Of a stretch of 64,000 nt of DNA, positions 62,161 through 64,000 are shown one piece after another (the first letter of the stretch is position 1; every line of letters starts with the position of its first letter). The stretch covers positions 4,934,501 to 4,998,500 of the forward strand of contig NC_092198.1 of assembly GCF_043641665.1 (NCBI RefSeq). Reading direction: 5' to 3'. The stretch is from Enoplosus armatus (taxonomy: Eukaryota > Chordata > Actinopteri > Centrarchiformes > Enoplosidae). The translations under genes and the position numbers were made by a program. The notes under the pieces are model-generated. The model saw only the letters and a program-made list of their open reading frames with translations. It ran no database searches and was not told the origin of the DNA.

Positions 62161-64000
62161 GCGTGCGTCCGGAAAATACCTCAGATCTCCGATCAGCTTC
62201 TCTTTTGTTCAGGGATCAGTGGCTCAAAAGGCCTTAAACATGCCATGAGCTGACTATTTTATCATTAACTGATACTTTGTCTGGAATTCCTCGTTATTTC
62301 CTGGAAATAACTAATTTGGTACTAATCATATGCAAAACAAAAGACAACGTTTTGTTTTATTTGAGTTTAGTTTGTTGTTCATTGAGCTCATTGAGTTCAT
62401 AAGCAGCTGTTGACTTTTAGAAGAATTTACTTTAAAGAACCGTTAAAATAATGGATGACTGAAAAAACTGACAGAGATCCAAATAGTATTGTATGCTAGG
62501 CAGATTTTATATTTGTGTATGTTCAGTCAGCCTGTTGTCTAATGACCTACAACCTCCAGGCTGCATTAGGAATTAACTGAGGTGTACCCATTGAACACTG
62601 TCTCAATTAGAACCAAATTAAATTGTTATCTCCAGGAAACCTCTATAAGAAATCAGTTATCAGTTAACTTCTACATAAATATTAAATATGTTACCAGTTA
62701 TTTTTTTATCCATGATGAGACACACAATGAAAATCCAGCCTTTTATTTTTTCCCATTTGGCAAACATTAGGTGAACAATGAACAGCTATTTCAAGTGATA
62801 TTCAGAAAGAAACAAGAGAACAAACCAAAAAAAAAAGTTGGTCTCATTCTCAACAACTGTACATCTCACCAACTAAGGAATCATTAAACAACCCACACAC
62901 ATACACACGTCAGAGAAAGTGTTCCTTAAGAATCCAATGTGCTTTTCAACATAAAACAGAAGGTAATTGATTTCATTATCACATTCATTTCATATTTCTT
63001 TACCAGGAACCTCCATAAAGCACATTGACATGCTATATCAGGAGCCACTGTCACCTGGTAGAGAAGAAAGATAAAGTGATGCAATCATTTTACCTGCTTA
63101 TACAATGAAGATTTATGAACATTCAGATTCCATTGTCCCTCAACATCTGATGAACAAAAACACAACCAAAACCTATTCAATCAGGGGAACTGTAAGTCCC
63201 CCACCATTGATAAATGCAAATAAGTACTTGGTCAACAACAATGTTATCAGTGCACCTTTAAAAATCTATTTTAAAACAAAGCACAAAGGAACAACCAGAA
63301 GGCACTTTTGGTCAGCTTTAAGGCAATATTAGCATCAATATGCTATGTGTTCATTTTCTCATAGTTTACACTGTAAAAAGATAACGTCAGCTATAGTGAG
63401 ATATTTTTATCAGTCTTTCCTTTTTATAAAATCCAAATGCAATTCATTATGTTCTCATTTGGATGTTATAACCCAAAATAAAGTCTAACAAAGAAGGTGC
63501 AGCTATAGAAATACAGAATCACAGATGACCCTGATGTTTACAGAACGAAAAAAAAACTTGAACAAGAGTCCAAACGGTCACTTTCCACCTATCAGAAAGC
63601 AAACATACAATCACAACCAAAAGGGAAAAAAAAGAAATCATTGCAACCAGGGGTCAACACAGTGATGAGTAGGAGACTGATTAAGTAAGTGGTGTCAGTC
63701 GACATCATCTCAATAAAAAGACCCCTGGTTGTAACAAACAGAAAGTGAAGGTTACATTCAGTGACACAAATTCCATTATGTGCATGAAACCATTTTGACA
63801 TTAACTTAACAGTTGCTGTGTAAAATACAACTTTCCCATTATATTTAAGATTGTCATATTCATTTTGATAAACCAGTCTGTACATTACCTGTGCTTTTTT
63901 GTTGTTGCACTTAAAAATCGTACCAGAAAAAGCACATGTAAAAAAAACATTTGCAACTGAATGGTTCATAGAAGCAATGCAAGACATTAATTCCCTCCAC
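62161..64000. other. Right end of window, no gene recognised
   Basis: AT-rich with no exon of AIDA, the expected head-to-head neighbour of BROX in human. A minus-strand AATAAA at 62744-62749, followed leftward by a drop in sequence bias, could mark the 3' end of a minus-strand gene whose 3' UTR extends beyond the window. This is only a suggestion. Confidence 0.3.

Noticed and set aside
62161..63987. AIDA expected head-to-head with BROX
   Set aside because: No AIDA-like exon is visible on the plus strand to the end of the window.

Overview
This window is nuclear DNA of a ray-finned fish, most likely a percomorph. Genes are split into many short exons with GT-AG introns, GT microsatellites occur, and several interspersed repeat families typical of percomorph genomes recur inside the window. 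There are no operons and no prokaryotic features. All gene models below were built by hand from splice signals, phase continuity and similarity to families recalled from knowledge. Each summed coding length is a multiple of three. Left half, plus strand: two tandem adhesion GPCRs of the ADGRF (GPR110/GPR116-like) group. The first (coding span 4492-17117, about 1483 aa) has a signal peptide, two cysteine-rich EGF-like modules, a long Thr/Pro/Met minisatellite stalk, a SEA domain, Ig-like domains, a hormone-receptor-like motif, GAIN/GPS and 7TM. The second (22995-33904, 1013 aa) has the same plan but a single EGF-like module and no Thr-rich stalk. Middle, minus strand: two tandem meprin-type astacin metalloproteases. 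The left copy (35888-41815, 703 aa) is a full membrane-anchored meprin (astacin, MAM, MATH, EGF, TM). The right copy (44177-49137, 602 aa) stops just after MATH and should be secreted. Mammals also carry MEP1A beside the ADGRF cluster, so the two receptor genes and the meprins form one conserved block. Right part: a tRNA-Ser(GCT) gene on plus (50606-50687), then two minus-strand genes, a FAM177 protein (51093-52104, 186 aa) and brox (55134-61495, 410 aa, C-terminal CAAX box CVVS). FAM177B and BROX are neighbours on human 1q41, so the window joins two blocks that lie on different human chromosomes. The last 1.9 kb holds no gene I can recognise. Non-coding stretches are filled by decayed LINE fragments (L2/Rex-like reverse-transcriptase C termini at 23895-24030, 36390-36500 and 42050-42731), a MITE-like element in a brox intron, and paired copies of several dispersed repeats. 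I see no CRISPR array, no integrated virus and no clearly new multi-gene system. The points most worth checking are the truncated secreted meprin paralogue, the variable-length Thr-rich receptor stalk and its poor splice acceptor, the duplicated half-SEA/EGF exon pair, and the overlapping convergent 3' ends.
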